From Oscarella lobularis (lineage: Eukaryota > Porifera > Homoscleromorpha > Homosclerophorida > Oscarellidae), in contig NC_089176.1 of NCBI RefSeq assembly GCF_947507565.1, forward strand, positions 1,798,001 through 1,862,000: a stretch of DNA of 64,000 nt, written 5' to 3'. A program made the position numbers and the translations under genes. Shown here piece after piece: positions 30,417 through 41,739 of this stretch. Numbering within the stretch: the stretch's first letter is position 1; each line of letters opens with the position of its first letter. Below the pieces are notes generated by a model. The model made no database searches and had not been told where the DNA came from. It worked only from the letters and a program-made list of their open reading frames with translations.

Positions 30417-30724
30417 CAGTAGAACCCCGATTATCCGAACCCCTTGGGGCAGCGGGGGGTTCGGATAATCGAAACGTTCGGATAATCGAAATAGGAGTTA
30501 TTTACAAAAAACGGGTGAAATTTTAGGTTTTTAAATAGCGTAGGTGTTTGAGTAAGAGAAGAAATAGAGCCAGGGTGCGCTGAACGCAGTTGTGACGCTT
30601 CTATAAGCTGGTAACACAAATCTTTTTCTTTCGACACGCCCAATTTGGGTCATGTGACTTAGAAATGGGGTTCGGATAATCGAAAGTTCGGATAATCGGG
30701 GTCCGGATAATCGGGGTTCTACTG
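30417..30724. mobile_element. Pogo/Tigger-type MITE
   Basis: 308 bp. It begins CAGTAGAACCCCGATTATCC and ends with the complement, inside a TA duplication (30415-30416, 30725-30726). CAGTAGAACC(C/T)CGATTATCCG is the hallmark end of pogo/Tigger elements. Subterminal GTTCGGATAATCGAAA motifs are repeated at both ends. Non-coding, so it depends on a pogo-type transposase. Confidence 0.92.
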
Positions 30725-30759
30725 TACTGACCCTTTATAAAAGCAATCTATCTTAAAGG

Positions 30760-31017
30760 GCTATGCCCCTTTTTCATTGGCTTTCGAAAGCAGCAAGGAT
30801 TTATCAAAATTGGCTGTTAAATCAGAAATTTTACGTCGTAGCAGACACCTAGTCGGTTTACCCGAACGAAACTCCTCTTTTTCAAACCGGACTGCGAAAG
30901 GATTAGTGAGACAGCACGTACTGAAACGCCGACATTCTAGCATTGCGCTACCGCAGAGTAATCGATGCCGCCAAGCATAGAGGCCCTTTACAGTGATGTA
31001 ATGGCTGCTGTGTGTCT
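30760..31017. repeat. Dispersed 270-bp repeat, copy 2
   Basis: The partner of 25096-25366, 5.4 kb away, and slightly shorter through deletions near 30845. It starts 33 bases after the pogo-type MITE. Confidence 0.85.
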
Positions 31018-31090
31018 TCTCCATGGGCAGCTACTAGGAGACCGCGAAAATTGGTACTTTGACAGACAACAGGCTGAATGATAGTAAATC

Positions 31091-31613
31091 TTGAGGATCC
31101 GTGTTGTTAAGAAGAGAGCTGTGGCTTCCTTGCGAGAGAGAGCTGCATTCGCAACAACTAACTTTATACATAACACGATTATTTCGGATCGCATAGCGTT
31201 CCCGGCAGTTAGCGCTATTGAGGCGCGACGGCCGCGAGCTAAGCAACGCCCAAGCGTTGCAAACTCTTCTGTAAGACGCTTTGCGGTTTTGCGTTACGTT
31301 GAGGGGTAAGTCACCCATACCTGCAGGAATATGTCCTCTATGCAAACGCCCGGACGACTTCGTTTGTACCTCAAAAACAGACGGTTTTATGGCTTTTTTC
31401 GAAGCATCCTCCTCTTTTGCTGCAGCTGGCCGTACCTCTAAGCGTCGTGCTGTTGGGGACGACAGTGATAACGACCGGCTAACAGGCCTTGTCAAAAACC
31501 TTTGTCATAGCTGCCGTATGCCTCGCGTAAATTCGCTTACCGTTCGAAAGCCGGAGATGAGGTGCGTGCCACGGCCTGTGTCACGGTGTTTTCAGAAAAC
31601 AGCTTCTTTGGCG
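31091..31613 (+). CDS. Hypothetical exon(s), weak
   Basis: Two adjacent frames with protein-like content. 31091-31306 ends at a consensus-like donor (GAGGGGTAAGT). The frame at 31281-31613 contains ICPLCKRPDDFVCTSKTDGF (one Cys pair typical of small zinc-binding modules) and a basic/acidic stretch. The stretch between them is too short for an intron, so the gene structure is unresolved. It could also be a decayed transposon gene. No family recognised. Confidence 0.3.
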
Positions 31614-33024
31614 TGAGTGACGCGTGCACTTCCACGGACGCCGCCTCGTCGTGCAGTGGACTGGCACTCCGCCTGCATGGACGGCTAGCGATATAGTCTG
31701 GTAAGAGAGGCGCAAAGCGGCTTACGATGGACTTGTTGGAGCAATTGATCAAACAGCCTTTTTGGTAGGGCGTTCACGTCCATCTACTTGCGGCGATTGA
31801 CTGGCGCCTCTGCAGCTTGTGCAGACGCTTTGAGGTCGTCCATCCGTCGTCGGGTCGTGCAGCTATTTCCGTACAAGCCTGAAAAACGCTGAATAGATTG
31901 CATTCGCTTATGGACTTTCGCGATCGTCTTGTCGAGTAGCCGCATCCGCATAAACGGCACGCGTCATCGAGGTGCTTTCGAGGAGTGCCCATTAGGTGCT
32001 TTTTCTTCTAACTAAGGTACTCGTAGCGAAACGAAGTTAGGTCCTTCTCCAATCAGTGTACGAGTGTCCTAATTGATATCGAGACCCGTGATTGGCTTAC
32101 TCGGCTCGAAAAACCAAGTGATCTGCACACGACTTTCTACAGAGTGCGTCCAGTCCAACCCCTTAACGCGCGATGGTCTGGAGTACAGCGCAAATAGTTG
32201 GGCCTTTCTTGCGTTACCGTAAAATTTCAGCCTCAGGGTAAAGTATGTGTAACTATAAACTCTTTCTTACCGGCCCGTATTCCCTTTAATCGCGCTCTTA
32301 CAAAGACCGTGTTGCCGACGTCAAAGTGATGATTGAAGGTGACAAAGCTGCAGTGATTAACTGCATAGATTCTCTCAAGCATATTTAATACTGTATTATA
32401 GAAATTCATATAATATTTTAAGTATAGTGTATTTCACAATATAATTTATTATAGAACACGTTGAATAGTATGTTATCGTTAATTTTTCTGAAATACTCTC
32501 CTGTGGGACTTATAGACTTTACTGCTTCTTCAACGTCAGCGCTTGCAAACAAAAATTAGAAAATATGTAAATCGTTGGGATTAGCTCAACCTTGGTTTCC
32601 GCTTCTGTATGCTGCTTGTTAGTCTCGGCACTTGCGGAAGTGTCGCCGTATTTGATCGAGCGATATCGATTCAACCGCTGGCCTAATTGTTTTTCGCAAA
32701 GCAGCCAAGGTGCAGTTGCAGTAGGGGTAAAGCGTCAATTGGAATAAGATAAGAACGAAAACATTTTATGATGTGTTCAACGACAAACACTTTTCTGACT
32801 TTAGTTCACAGTGGAACTTTGGAAGAAACATGCAGTAGTGATTGTGCGACGCCAGTAACTGCTCCAGAAGGGACCGCTTACTCGCAAAATTCTTATGACT
32901 GAAGAGCCATTTTGTTATGTCCTTTTGGTATTACCAACTGATTAACTCTCTCTTAAGCTATCCCATATAATCTAGCCTACAGACATGACACACCCTTAAC
33001 TACCTAGAGGTCCGGATATACGAC
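31614..33024. other. Unassigned; includes part of a gypsy LTR
   Basis: The right end (from 33025 downwards in minus sense) should be the 3' LTR of gypsy C, but its outer boundary is not visible. 32380-32480 is strongly AT-rich. No gene seen. Confidence 0.45.
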
Positions 33025-33037
33025 ACTCCCTCTCCCT
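33025..33037 (-). other. Polypurine tract / 3' LTR junction, gypsy C
   Basis: In minus sense AGGGAGAGGGAG is followed directly by TGTCGTATATCC, the classic junction of polypurine tract and LTR start. Confidence 0.75.
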
Positions 33038-33041
33038 AAAA

Positions 33042-34160
33042 GTCTACTTCGCCGAAACCGACAAATTTAATCTGTCCGGCGGCCGACGCTCTCGTGGAGG
33101 GTTTTGACGCACCTCTGGTGGAGCCGGTGGTGCTGGATTTGCTTGCGGTGTCGAAACTGGCGGCGAAGGTGAAAGTGCCGCTTTTCCAGTCCGCATTTCC
33201 AGTTGCCGATGCTCCAGTAGGCTCAGCTTCGACTGGATCTGGAACACTGCGTCTCGGAGACAACAAAGGGGGCCTCGGTGGGGCTGTTTCGCTGTGATTT
33301 CTCCTCTCTCCCATCGATCTGGAGAGACGTAATTTCGAGATCTCCTTTTCAAATACTCGCTGAGCGAGAGGCCCAGAGTTCTGCTGCTTCTCCTGCTTGA
33401 CACGCACTCTCTCTGCCAAATCCGGGTGCAACATTGACAACCTCGTGCGCAAAGTACGCCCCAAAAACAGCTGAGCTGGCGAGGTACCAGTCGTGGCATG
33501 CGGCGTGCAGCGGTACTGGAAAAGAAATCGTAGCAATCTTGTAGCAATGTCGCCAGGCTCGTCTTTTATGCATAGACTTCATTGCGCCTTTAAACGTTTG
33601 GACACAGCGCTCGGCCGCACCATTTGATTGTGGATGGTACGGAGGTGATTTGACATGTCGAACTCCGTTCGATGACAAGAAGCTCGAGAATTCTGCGCTG
33701 CTGAACTGTGGCCCATTGTCGGAGACAAAGAGCTCTGGACACCCATATGACGCGAATAGCTCTCGAAGGCATCCTAGGGTTTTTTGAGTCGTTGTGCTGG
33801 TCATCATCTTTACTTCTAACCACTTTGAATACGCATCAACGACGATCAGGAACATGTGTCCCATGAACGGTCAAGCAAAATCAATGTGGATTCTTTGGAA
33901 TGGTCCATTTGGCCAACTGGATGAAGGATTACTCTGGCGGGAGAACGAGCGCTTTTCTGGCACGCCTTGCGCTCTCTCGCTACTGTTTCAATTTCTTTTG
34001 AAATTCGTGGCCACCACATATGCATTTTAGCTAGAGCCTTCATCCGCAAACACACCCATATGCGTGCTGTGAATTTGCTCGAGTAAGCATCCAGTGTGGA
34101 GAAATATTTAGGTCCTGACAACTGGGCTAGGGTGTGTTCCACTGATGGCACCATCACTCT
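33042..34160 (-). pseudogene. Gypsy C: RT stub joined to integrase
   Basis: Minus strand. RT palm start VMVPSVEHTLAQLSGPKYFS and TLDAYS (34150-34080, first catalytic Asp region) jumps directly into the integrase N-terminal region ALAKMHMWWPRISKEIETVA. Most of RT and all of RNase H are missing, so an internal deletion of well over a kilobase is inferred. The integrase core follows: FLIVVDAYSKWLEV (D), ELFVSDNGPQFSSAEF (D), PYHPQSNGAAERCV (E). The C-terminus has FQYRCTPHATTGTSPAQLFL and a Pro/Ser-rich tail to 33042. The three DDE residues are present, but frameshifts around 33540 and 33850 disable it. Confidence 0.88.
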
Positions 34161-35070
34161 CTAACGCAGGACGGATTCGTTTAGCTTGCCGAAATCTACG
34201 CAAATTCTTACGCAATCGGCCGATTTGGGCACTAGCACCATGCCAGAGCACCAGTCCGTAGGTTCAAACACGCGAAAAATCACACCGGCTGCCTCCATAC
34301 TATCCAGCTCGGCGCGAACAGCAACAAAATCAGCGGGACTGCTACTCGGCGCGGCGTAAACAGCGCGAAAGGTGTAGCATCTTTCTTCACCGGATGGTAT
34401 GTTCTCCTGGGAATATTCCTAGTCCAGAGAAGAGATTTGGGAATTCTTTTCGAATATCGATTGGTTCGCTTGATTCTCCTTTCGCCATTTGTTTTAGAAG
34501 GTGGAGGGCGCGAAGTGCATGACGCCCGAGAAGGGGGAGTTTCAATCCGCGTATGACGTATATCGGCTGACGTGTCTCTACGTCGTTCTTGCGCAGTGTA
34601 GACTCGAATTCGATGACGCGCATTCCCGTTCCTGCGGCCGTTTCGACTCACAGCGGCGTCGATTCCAGTTACTGTTACTGACAGCGACGTCTTGTATAGT
34701 AGCTCGGGAATCGCCGCGACGTCTGTGCCCGAGTCTAATTTGAAGGTAATTGGCGTTCGATGGACGTCGAGCGTGACTTCCCACGGTTCGTCGTCGTCGT
34801 CTCCCAACTCGCCGAGGAAAGCGGTTGCTTGCGCCTCCGTCGGGGTTGCTGCGTTGCTAAGCTTGTTGTCCTTTGCGTGTCTGCCGCCAAAGGGTGGGAG
34901 TTCCCACCTGCTCGAGGCTCGCCGTAGGGGGTGGCGCTGGCGACGGCTGGGATTGGTTCCGCACGACGGTTTGTTGGCTGGATACGAGCTCTTCTTGACA
35001 AAGGTAGCGGATAGCTTTTTCCAGCGTTATCAAGCTGCATTTTCTTCGATAGACGGGCGTGGCGCATACT
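34160..35070 (-). pseudogene. Gypsy C: gag tail, protease and RT start
   Basis: Retropepsin VTLDVHRTPITFKLDSGTDV with AAIPELLY (34790-34700, D-S-G active site, the form common in K02A2.6-like elements). Then fragments of the protease-RT linker, and WCSGMVLVPKSADCVRICVD, the RT fingers, at about 34250-34180. Upstream, 34830-35067 holds a Pro-rich stretch that looks like the end of gag. Several frame changes. The gag 5' part and 5' LTR are missing, cut at the DIRS junction near 35080. Confidence 0.75.
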
Positions 35071-35086
35071 GATAATTAGTTGATTC

Positions 35087-35533
35087 TTGATGGCTTACGT
35101 TCTCTCGCTTTCTGCTGGTGTGGCGGTCGGGCAAGTGCGCGGGGTTGGACCTCACCCGCCTCTCCGCCGAGACTCCAAACAGTCCCGGCCAAGCCACGGA
35201 TGTCGATCCATTCCCCCGCCACCGCGCCCGTCACGTCGCCATGCCGACGGAGAACAAAGTCAGGGACGGGGAAGGGTAGGAAGCGCTCGCTGGGCTGCGA
35301 ATGTGTGTCGCCGCACACCCGCCACTGCTCCTTATTGGCTGGCCCGCTAACCCCGCTCCCTAGCGCACGTCATCAAATACGTTTAATTGTTTAAACTCCA
35401 CTTGATGACTTACCATCTCTAGCTTTCTGCGGGTGTGGCGGTCGGGCAATTGCGCGGGGTTGGACCACACCCGCCTCTCCGCCGAGACACAAAACAGTCC
35501 CGGCTTAGCCACGGATGTTGATCCATTCCCCAA
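35087..35533. repeat. Paired direct repeats at the DIRS 3' end
   Basis: Two copies of about 133 bp (35087-35219, 35401-35533) sharing CTTGATGxCTTAC, GGTGTGGCGGTCGGGCAA and CGCCTCTCCGCCGAGAC, separated by 181 bp. This fits the B1-A2-B2 terminal arrangement of Ngaro/PAT-like elements. Confidence 0.8.
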
Positions 35534-35699
35534 CCAGCCCGGCTTGACCGGGCTGGTCTCCCAGCCGGGACGTTCCCGGTCGCGCGCCGCGTAATTACGT
35601 TACTCCGCTCTCAAAACATACCGAGCGTGCCTTATCATTATCTAGGCTAACACTTCTCACCACGACTAAATTGTAACCGCATCTCTGTCACTGAGCTAG

Positions 35700-36658
35700 C
35701 GTCCTTGAGAACGCCGCGACTGTCCTCGGTTCCGGGCAAATGTAGCGAGTGAAGGCGTCACTACGCCATCGGCCGAGCATCTTGATCGTTTAGTCTTCAA
35801 AGCCTTGCTCCTCCGCCGTCATCGCCGCGCCAATCCGAAAACTATGCCCGTTGTATCTCGCGGCCGGAACTCCCAACGACTCCAGCGCGACGCGCATGCG
35901 CTCAACCAGCACATTGCGCAGCAGTGGCAAACCGTCTTCTTCGACGAAGAACGGGATGTTGTGCGACACCCCGCATCGTCAGGTAAGCCAATAAGGCCCC
36001 TACCGGACATAGCTCGTTGGCCGTCGCGCCGATATAAACGTCCGTCCCTTTCCGAAACGGGTTGGTCTTTGATTTCTTTCTGGTGAATGAGGCCTCACCC
36101 ACGTCGAGTTTGACAGCGCATCGACGGCAAAGTCCAGAGGCGACAAGTGGCACTCCGGATCAAACCGCTCGCCTCCTCGAAGAGTAATTTCGCCGGATCA
36201 AAGAAAATCAAAAACGCCACGCAACACGCCGCCTACATTAGCTTCGCCGTCCAACATTCCGCATGAGGCGACCACGCCGATCGAAGCAATAGAAGAATGG
36301 CCGGCGTCACAGGCCGTCGAGAGTCTGGTGCCGGCCGCCCTTGGACCCGCTTGATGCATAGCATGGCATTGCCCAACGTCGGTAGCGATCCGGCAAAGGG
36401 GTCCCGTCCCCCGTTCGCTATCGCAAAATCTCTCACCGCTGCCAGGTACGTTTTAATCGTCGAGTACTGCAAACCAGACTTGGCCGCGTCGGCCACGATC
36501 AAGCAAAGCAATTGTTCCAACACATGCGACGGCGTCACATCCGCCCTGGAGCGGAACCGTTCAAAGCGTCGCTGTCCACTTTGATAGACCCGAAGGGTGC
36601 TGGGTGCGGCGCCGTTGGAAAGATAGAAAAGAGCCGCTTCCACTCCTGGTCGATCCAA
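35700..36658 (-). pseudogene. DIRS tyrosine recombinase
   Basis: The integration enzyme of the element. The N-terminal SAM-like/core-binding part is at 36658-36233 (ALFYLSNGAAPSTLRVYQSG, STIKTYLAAVRDFAIANGG, PVTPAILLLLRSAW). The catalytic part follows in other frames: KTNPFRKGTDVYIGATANEL with CPVGALLAYL (about 36070-35980), RYNGHSFRIGAAMTAEEQ (35850-35800, H-x-x-R box), and MLGRWRSDAFTRYI (about 35760), which contains the nucleophilic Tyr. At least three frameshifts and a stop just before the Tyr motif inactivate it. Confidence 0.88.
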
Positions 36659-36669
36659 CTGAGGTGCCG

Positions 36670-37905
36670 GGCTCTAGCAGTTCCAACAGGTGTTGCGGGA
36701 GCGGATCCGGCGCCGGTTGCAGCTGCAAAGAACCGGAGTCCATTAGTTCGCTGGCGCGATATCGCGATATAGCGTCGGCAATTCCATTCTCGACCCCCGG
36801 AACGTGGCGCACTCGCAGAGCGACGCTAAAATGAGCCAGAAGAAAATGGAGTGTGCGAAGCAGCGGCATTATTGGTTCATCCCAGCTTGAGCCTGACTGC
36901 ACTGCCGCCACCACCACCTGATTATGGTAGGAGCTCTTTTTCCGCGATTGGGCGCGGCTGCCAGGCGGTCGATCAGTGGGGCTGACACCACCGGCGTTTC
37001 CATACCGCGCCACATCCCCACAAACCCGACGCGTCTGTCCAGAACGTCTCCGCACACGCGTCTCCCAACGTGGCAAAGAAGCCGCGTCCGTTCCACGCCG
37101 GCAAAAACGTCGCCCACCACGCCAAATCCGCCCTCGCCGCTTGGTTGAGGAGGACCACAGAGTTGTGATTCCGTCGCAAGGCCACCAGGGCAATCAGCCG
37201 TCGTAAGAAAGCGCGCCCAGCCGAAACTACCGTCGCCGCTTGTTGCAAAAGCCCTATAAGCGACTCCAGCTCCCGCACCACACACGACAACCGGGACAGC
37301 CACCGCGCTATCTCCCGCTGCGTCTTCCGAAGTTTGGCTGCCGGTAGCCGCAGCTCTTGCCTCTCGGTGTCAAGCTCAATGCCCAAAAAGGTTAGTACCG
37401 GCACGGGTCCCCCGAGCTTCTCCGCCGCTACCGAAACACCCAGCTCCGCGCATATTTGCAGCGCTTCCTCCCTGTTACGCAGCCAGTCGCTCGTTCCCTG
37501 TGGGCCAAAAAAACAAGACGTCGTCCAGGTAGTGGACGTGATGCCTCGTTGGTATGGCACCCATAACAGTGTGTCCGCCAACGCAGAGAAAATCACCGGA
37601 GCCGACAGCAGACCAAACGGTAGCACCGTCGCGCCACTTCAGCCCCAGAAAAGCGCGGTCAGCGGGGTGCACTCTGACGATGCGGTACGCGCTCTTGATA
37701 TCCAGCTTAACGAGCAAAGCGCCTCGTCCCAGCAGCGCGCAACGCCAAACCGCCTTTGCCACCGAGAGGTGTCAATACGTGCACGGAGCACAGCTCTTTT
37801 GCAATCGCATTATTTACGCTTCGGCCTTCCGGAGACGACAAATCGACGATCAACCGCCATTTTCAGGTTGCGATTTAGGGATCACCCCAAAACGGCTAAT
37901 CCATA
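36670..37905 (-). pseudogene. DIRS reverse transcriptase and RNase H
   Basis: RT: ISRFGVIPKSQP and KWRLIVDLSSPEGRSVNNAI (37900-37800), LVKLDIKSAYRIVRVHPADR (37700), MLPFGLLSAPVIFSALAD (37626), HHVHYLDDVLFF (37530, YLDD catalytic box), VLTFLGIELDTERQELRLPA (37390). RNase H: ETFWTDASGLWGCGAVW (37050) and, at the end, VRHVPGVENGIADAISR (36800), the normal DIRS RNase H close. Gene order and motifs are well preserved. Small frameshifts at about 37840, 37640 and 37000 split it. Confidence 0.88.
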
Positions 37906-38103
37906 ACAGAGGGCCAATCTTATGTCTTCAATAGACATTTGAGGAAGTATGCACTGATAAAATTTGTACCAGTTGCGATCGTTTGCTGTCAATGTCATAA
38001 AGAAAGTGGGTGGTCTAAGAGTGTTCATTTTTGCAACAAGATTACTCAACTCGTTTTTCCAATAAGCTGCCGTACCTATTTTTTACAAACATATAGGAGT
38101 TGT

Positions 38104-39256
38104 TTACAAAGTCATCAGAACAGTCCGCAACTTCTTTGCTGTTATACACTTCTGCATTCGGGACACTATTGATATTTCACTTTGCAGTTTCCGCAATTCA
38201 TACACATTCAAGGCCCAAAAGATCCATACCGGATTTTGTCTCCAACGATCATCAGCATGGAACAAACGATGCTTGAAATATTGTAAATCGGTAAGTCCAT
38301 GATTCTCGCTCCAACCTCCTTTGCCACGAGGATAGAGCACAGGAAAGCACACTTCCTCGAGCCGTCTGTTACCAAATATTGTTAATGGAGTATCACGCAT
38401 TGTAGGAAATGGCAGAGCTTCATCAAATGTGACAGACAGCTTAGACAGCAGCTGTTGATGCGTGATATTTGGTAAGCTGTAATTAGCTGGTGTAGCACTA
38501 AACTCGGGAAACTTTGCACAAACGTCGGAATCATCGCTGTCACCGTTCTCCTGTTCTGAGACAGATACCGTCAAATCCTCTTCAGTGTCAGTGTGAATGT
38601 TCTTGTACAAAACGTTCTTTTTTTGAAGCCATCTTAGCGCTTTAAGAATGCGTGTTTTATCAACTTTCATCAAAATCTTCTTCAGTTTTTTAATATCAGA
38701 TACATCTTCACATAGCACAGCCTTAACATCTCGAATATTGCGAGGCAACGTAGTAGCTAGTTTTTGAACAGGAAAAGCAAAATGAATTACATTACCCTCC
38801 TCTCCCAACTGGCCTCCCGGCAACAAGATAATTTTAAGAAATGGAATGGCTAAAGATACCAATCGAACTTCATCAAGGGTCAATTTGGACAATTCTTCCG
38901 GAATCACCGACGGCGCCATCATTCTTTCAATACGGTCACTCTTCGCCCCTTGACGACAGTCTGAAAACCTTTTAGAGCATCTGCGGCACACAGAACAACT
39001 CCTCCTTTCTATAACAGGAACTACAGCATGTTATTCGGGTCTCTTCCACAAGTAGGTCATTCCACTCGTCCTCAACAGCATCTTCCGGTTCCGATACCAT
39101 GTCGTCTCCAGACTCAATGTCAGTCTCTTCTTCAGTATCTTCTCGTTCTCTACACACCCGTTTACGTAAATTCGTGTCAGCAGACAACTGTCGTACTCGC
39201 TTCCTTCCACCCATTACTTCAGCATCAACACGACCAGCTCTCCGCAAAGAACGCAC
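38104..39256 (-). pseudogene. Helitron-related fragment (DUF6570-like N-terminus)
   Basis: Two overlapping minus-strand frames joined by a single-base shift near 38985. The first (39256-38972) is acidic with CCSSCYRKEELFCV; the second continues CRRCSKRFSDC, EELSKLTLDEVRLVSLAIPF, LLPGGQLGEEGNVIHFAFPV, RILKALRWLQKKNVLYKNI and FPVLYPRGKGGW, ending 38104. Comparison with residues 250-600 of the Helitron protein at 8184-14375 shows the same order ([47 protein letters not shown]). It is a diverged Helitron cut off before the Rep motifs. Confidence 0.85.
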
Positions 39257-40711
39257 TGTCTCCCGCTTTCGCCGCTCGCCCTGTTGTTTACGCCCCTCTG
39301 CAGCAAATGACTTCTACTCACTGCATCCAGCTGTATATAACGCTGCTGAAAAGGCGTGTCTAGTGTGCAACGCAATCCACCACCCGGGATGCGAGATTGC
39401 AGACATGAATACTGATTAAGGCCCAGCTGTGTCAACAACGTATATGCTCGTGCAGCTTTTACACTTTTCACACGAGAAGACCACGCTACGCGGAACCCCC
39501 TCCAAAACCGAAAAGCCCTGCAGCAGCCTAAACAGTCATTTTGATCAAAATAGCCTTAGGCCCTACCGTTGTTTGAACACGAATCCACCAGTCAAAATAA
39601 CCGCAAGGCGCGATGTGCAATCTTCATTCATTACCCCACCTGGCCCCCATGGGGTCAAAACACTGATTCCACAGATCAAATTAAAACCCACCTGTGTGAA
39701 CAACACATATGCTCGTGCAGCTTGTCACACCCGCGAGACCACACCGCGGAGCCCCCTCAGTCAAAATAACCGTAAGGCGCGATGCAATCTTCAAAGATTA
39801 CCACATTGCGCCCCAGTCAAAATAACCGTAGGCCTCGATAAAGCACAAGCACACGGAGAATTCTCGTGAGTTGAAGCCTAAGGAACTCAGCATTCGCGAC
39901 ACGCTGAACAGCGATGTGAAAGAGTAGCTTCCGTTATCGTGTCTAGACCTGGTAGGGAGGCGTGACGGTATCAGTTTTCAGATCCACACTTTCTCGTGGG
40001 AGATTGTCTAGACGTGGTCGGGAGGCGGGACGGTATCAGTTTTCAGATCCACACTTTCTCGTGGGAGATTGGTGGGTCGCCTAAACACTCACCACCGTAC
40101 CAGTCAAAATAAGCAAACCGCCTCTCTACCGAACTGTAGTCAAAATAGCACACGCCTCATTCGCCGTTCATTCAGAGTCAGCTACTCACGCATGCTGTAC
40201 TGCTTATCATAGCCCCTGCTGCAGAAATGAACGCGCCAGCGACGATGAAATGCTGGTTACCATCGAGTCTTGTGCACCAATCCCCGGGGGTCCCTTTCTC
40301 GTGACAATTGAATACTTCACTTTCCCAGTAAGAGCGACTGAAAATGAACCTCTCAGCTTCAATTGGCGCCTAATCTAAGCAGACTTCCATGCGACCAAAC
40401 TAAGCGTTCACGATTCCGAGAAAGAAGGCTGAAACGTATGCACCACCCACATCAAGAAGCCTGGTAATTAGATGCAAACTAGATGCAAACGAGCATTCCA
40501 AACTTCTGTGACATCACATCCTGTTTCACGAAAGGACCGAAATTTCGCCGAAACGAAAAGACAAGGACCCTAACAAATACCCAGGTGCACAACCACAATG
40601 TATCGGACACCTGACGGACGCAGTCGCGACAATGTACCACCAACCACTTTTCCAGTACGCAACAAACAAAATTTTTACACCCCAAAAACTATGTCTCGGT
40701 ACTCAGGTACC
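39257..40711. repeat. Repeat-rich non-coding block
   Basis: No gene. It holds several dispersed copies of CAGTCAAAATAACCG(C/T)AAGG (39589, 39758, 39811, relics at 40101 and 40137) and two copies of CATATGCTCGTGCAGCTT (about 39448, 39708), suggesting a decayed repeat of about 260 bp. A precise tandem duplication lies at 39941-40070. Confidence 0.6.
39941..40070. repeat. 65-bp tandem duplication
   Basis: Two units, 39941-40005 and 40006-40070, starting GTCTAGAC and ending CTCGTGGGAGATT, with about four differences. Confidence 0.9.
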
Positions 40712-41729
40712 GAGACAAAAAGGGCCACTACGATCGAGTATGTTGTTCTACAACTCAATGCCACTACCTCGATCAGGAGGATGACGATTCAACGGACGAA
40801 GGTGTGCGTTTCGTCGAACTGAACGCCATCACGACAAAGAAGAAAACCAGTGAAGCCACTGCGACCTTTCGCGTGCATGGCACCGCCCACGAGATCACAT
40901 TCCAAATCGATACGGGAACACAGTGCAACGTCATACCCTTCAGCGATTACGTCACTGCTACGGGAGATGAAAATGGCGTGAATTTGCTACCAACGAATAC
41001 GGTTTTCATCATGCACAACAAAGCAACGAATAAACCGAAAGGCACTGCCAGACTCGTACTCGATCGAAACGGACAAGGATACGACGTCTTCTTATACGTC
41101 GTCCAAGGAATGTTGTTCCGGTACTGTATTGAGTTTGCCAACAAGCAAGGACATGGGACAAATAGAGATTAAAGACTGTGATCACGTGACGACTACTCCA
41201 AAGGCACAAGGCGAAGCTACAACGAAGCCGATTACAGATCCAATTCTAAAGCAGTATGCCGACGTTTTTACGGGACTGGACACGATCCCAGGTGAATACT
41301 CCATTTAGCTAAATCCGGATGTCGCCCCGCACGTCATTTCGCCACGACGAGTCTCCATCGCGCTGCAAGACATTGTTGAAGAAGAATTGGACCGCCTGAT
41401 ATCTTTAGATGTCATTGCTCTAGTTACTGATCCCACTCCTGTCACCATGTTACGTGCAGAGTAATCTATTGTGCTAAGGTACAGTTACAGCCTTAAGTAA
41501 CTGATCCCACTGATTGGGTCAATTGCATGGTTGCTGTACGCATGCCAACCGGAAAAGTCCGACTTTGCATCGACCCTCCGGAAGTGAACAAAGCTATTAA
41601 GCGCCCGCACTACCAATTGCCGACTTTTGATGAAATAGCATCCCGTCTACAGAATGCCAAAGTCTACTCAGTCCTGGACGCCAAGACAGGATTTTGGCAG
41701 GTGAAATTGGTTACACGCTCGAGCTACTT
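40712..41729 (+). pseudogene. Gypsy B: protease and RT, copy of gypsy A
   Basis: Plus-strand copy of the same family as 21564-23762. It runs from the last zinc knuckle (RDKKGHYDRVCC) through DDSTDEGVRFVELNAITTKK, the retropepsin ITFQIDTGTQCNVIPF (about 40900-40945), to the RT fingers and palm start (MPTGKVRLCIDPPEVN, VYSVLDAKTGFWQVKL), where it breaks at about 41729. It keeps about 120 bp that copy A lacks. It shares with copy A the TAG in EYSI*LNPDVAPHVIS and the inverted LTR-end insertion (41437-41496, flanked by 14-bp direct repeats). Confidence 0.88.
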
Positions 41730-41739
41730 AAGAACTAAC

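Larger units (their letters stand above)
35087..37940 (-). mobile_element. DIRS/Ngaro-type retroelement (truncated)
   Basis: Minus-strand order: RT, RNase H, tyrosine recombinase, then two 133-bp direct repeats (35087-35219 and 35401-35533). This is the order and end structure of DIRS/Ngaro-type elements, which integrate with a tyrosine recombinase and have split direct repeats. The gag gene is absent, and the 5' end is lost near 37940. Confidence 0.85.

Noticed and set aside
39581..39850. CRISPR-like array of CAGTCAAAATAACCG repeats
   Set aside because: Irregular spacing, diverged units, no cas-like genes and a eukaryotic context; it is decayed tandem or dispersed repeat.
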